64,000 nt of DNA from TOLSYN sp963849065 (GTDB lineage Bacteria > Acidobacteriota > Terriglobia > Terriglobales > Acidobacteriaceae): NCBI GenBank assembly GCA_963849065.1, contig CAWKFM010000003.1:62001-126000 (forward strand), in the 5' to 3' direction. Position numbers and translations under genes: made by a program. Shown here piece after piece: positions 63,459 through 64,000 of the stretch. The notes beneath the pieces were generated by a model that had not been told where the DNA came from, made no database searches, and worked only from the letters and a program-made list of their open reading frames with translations. Each line of letters begins with the position of its first letter. Within the stretch, counting starts at the first letter, position 1.

Positions 63459-64000
63459 ATGGATGAGCCCGTGATGCAGGAACCTGAGTCGAAAATAACG
63501 CAGCTGGAGCGGAGGCTATCTGCTGATTGGCCGCATATCCGTGAAGCGCGACGATTGGCTCAGGAAAAGCGGGACGAACTGAAGCACGCTTTGGCTGGTT
63601 TTGACTCCGAAGATACCAGCATTGTGGTTTTCGGATCCTTAGCGCGAGACGAATTCACGCCTGGGAGTGACATTGATTGGACGCTGCTCGTCGACGGTTC
63701 TGCCGATCCAGAGCATCTCGAAGTGGCTCGCCGCACCGAGGAAGTTGTTTCGAAGCTGTCCGCCAAACCCCCGGGGCCAGAGGGAACGTTCGGAAGCATG
63801 GCGTTCAGTCATGACCTGATTCACCAGATTGGCGGAGAAGACGACACGAACCGTAACACAACTCGCCGAATACTGCTTTTATTAGAATCAGAGGTCGTGG
63901 GACGTCCGGATGCTTACGAGCGCGTGCTAAGAAATGTTCTCCAGCGCTACTTGACGGAAGACTATAGTTTTCTGCGCGGAACTGGGCCCTACCATGTACC
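63459..64000 (+). CDS. Nucleotidyltransferase-domain protein (3' end cut by window)
   Basis: Open from ATG 63459 to the end of the window (180 codons), with GCGAGGCGC upstream. VVFGSLARDEFTPGSDIDWT holds the Gly-Ser and Asp-x-Asp residues of a polymerase-beta-like nucleotidyltransferase; a helical part follows with GGEDDTNRNTTRRILLLLES and YERVLRNVLQRYL. The family is not certain. It is distinct from the small MntA at 42042 by its long N- and C-terminal helical parts. Confidence 0.75.
   Translation, partial: MDEPVMQEPESKITQLERRLSADWPHIREARRLAQEKRDELKHALAGFDSEDTSIVVFGSLARDEFTPGSDIDWTLLVDGSADPEHLEVARRTEEVVSKLSAKPPGPEGTFGSMAFSHDLIHQIGGEDDTNRNTTRRILLLLESEVVGRPDAYERVLRNVLQRYLTEDYSFLRGTGPYHV

Overview
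The window looks like a chromosome segment of a GC-rich Gram-negative bacterium, most likely an Acidobacteriota member. This is inferred from gene content and order (a PilB/PilM/PilN/PilO-type cluster, a hyp/hox NiFe-hydrogenase locus, high-GC codon use with many GTG and TTG starts); no ribosomal RNA or other phylogenetic marker is present to prove it.

Positions 1-26,000 read as ordinary core chromosome. A type IV pilus / type II secretion-like operon (1-5030) ends at a bidirectional hairpin terminator and converges on erpA. Then come a small membrane protein, ribonuclease D, a serine-biosynthesis pair (serA and a class V aminotransferase), an SH3-type lipoprotein, a 74-residue protein and a protein combining a phosphoribosyltransferase-like motif with a kinase-like motif. 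hypF-hypC-hypD-hypE and hoxE-hoxF-hoxU-hoxY-hoxH-hoxW encode a bidirectional NAD-linked (group 3d type) NiFe hydrogenase with much of its maturation machinery; hypA and hypB are not here. A receiver-like protein lacking its phospho-acceptor Asp and an orphan ABC ATPase follow.

Two tRNA genes, Gly(GCC) and Cys(GCA), mark the junction with a large accessory region that runs from about 26.27 kb to the end of the window. A tyrosine integrase and an AlpA-like excisionase lie directly beside tRNA-Cys, with repeats resembling integrase arm sites between them, so this is an island integrated at tRNA-Cys; no right end was seen. Cargo in order: small membrane and Cys-rich proteins; a DUF5677-like protein, a HEPN-like protein and a 1094-residue phospholipase-D-like protein; a metallopeptidase/VWA protein, DUF3150 protein and MoxR ATPase trio interrupted by two opposite-strand genes (one with a nuclease-like motif, one with a Schlafen/AlbA domain); a MntA/HepT toxin-antitoxin pair; an XRE regulator with a palindromic operator; an HNH nuclease; a resolvase remnant; a complete type I restriction-modification operon (hsdM, hsdS, hsdR); a partial PRTRC cassette (E, C, F, B, ThiF); a tRNA-Pro remnant; an ATP-grasp peptide-modification operon; an intact IS66 element with a perfect 8-bp target duplication; an extra DNA polymerase sliding clamp; and a nucleotidyltransferase running off the end.

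The most novel-looking system is the operon at 55,425-58,548. Three small peptides share a PFL leader motif and a C-terminal core of the form TRxxxVxxETxDDx and are followed by an MvdC/MvdD-type ATP-grasp ligase, so this is probably a graspetide (omega-ester RiPP) pathway. Each precursor overlaps the next gene by 11 bases because the conserved Asp-Asp codons contain the next ATG. The operon continues into a three-helix membrane protein with a collagen-like tail and a protein with a HEPN-type RNase motif, which are unexpected partners.
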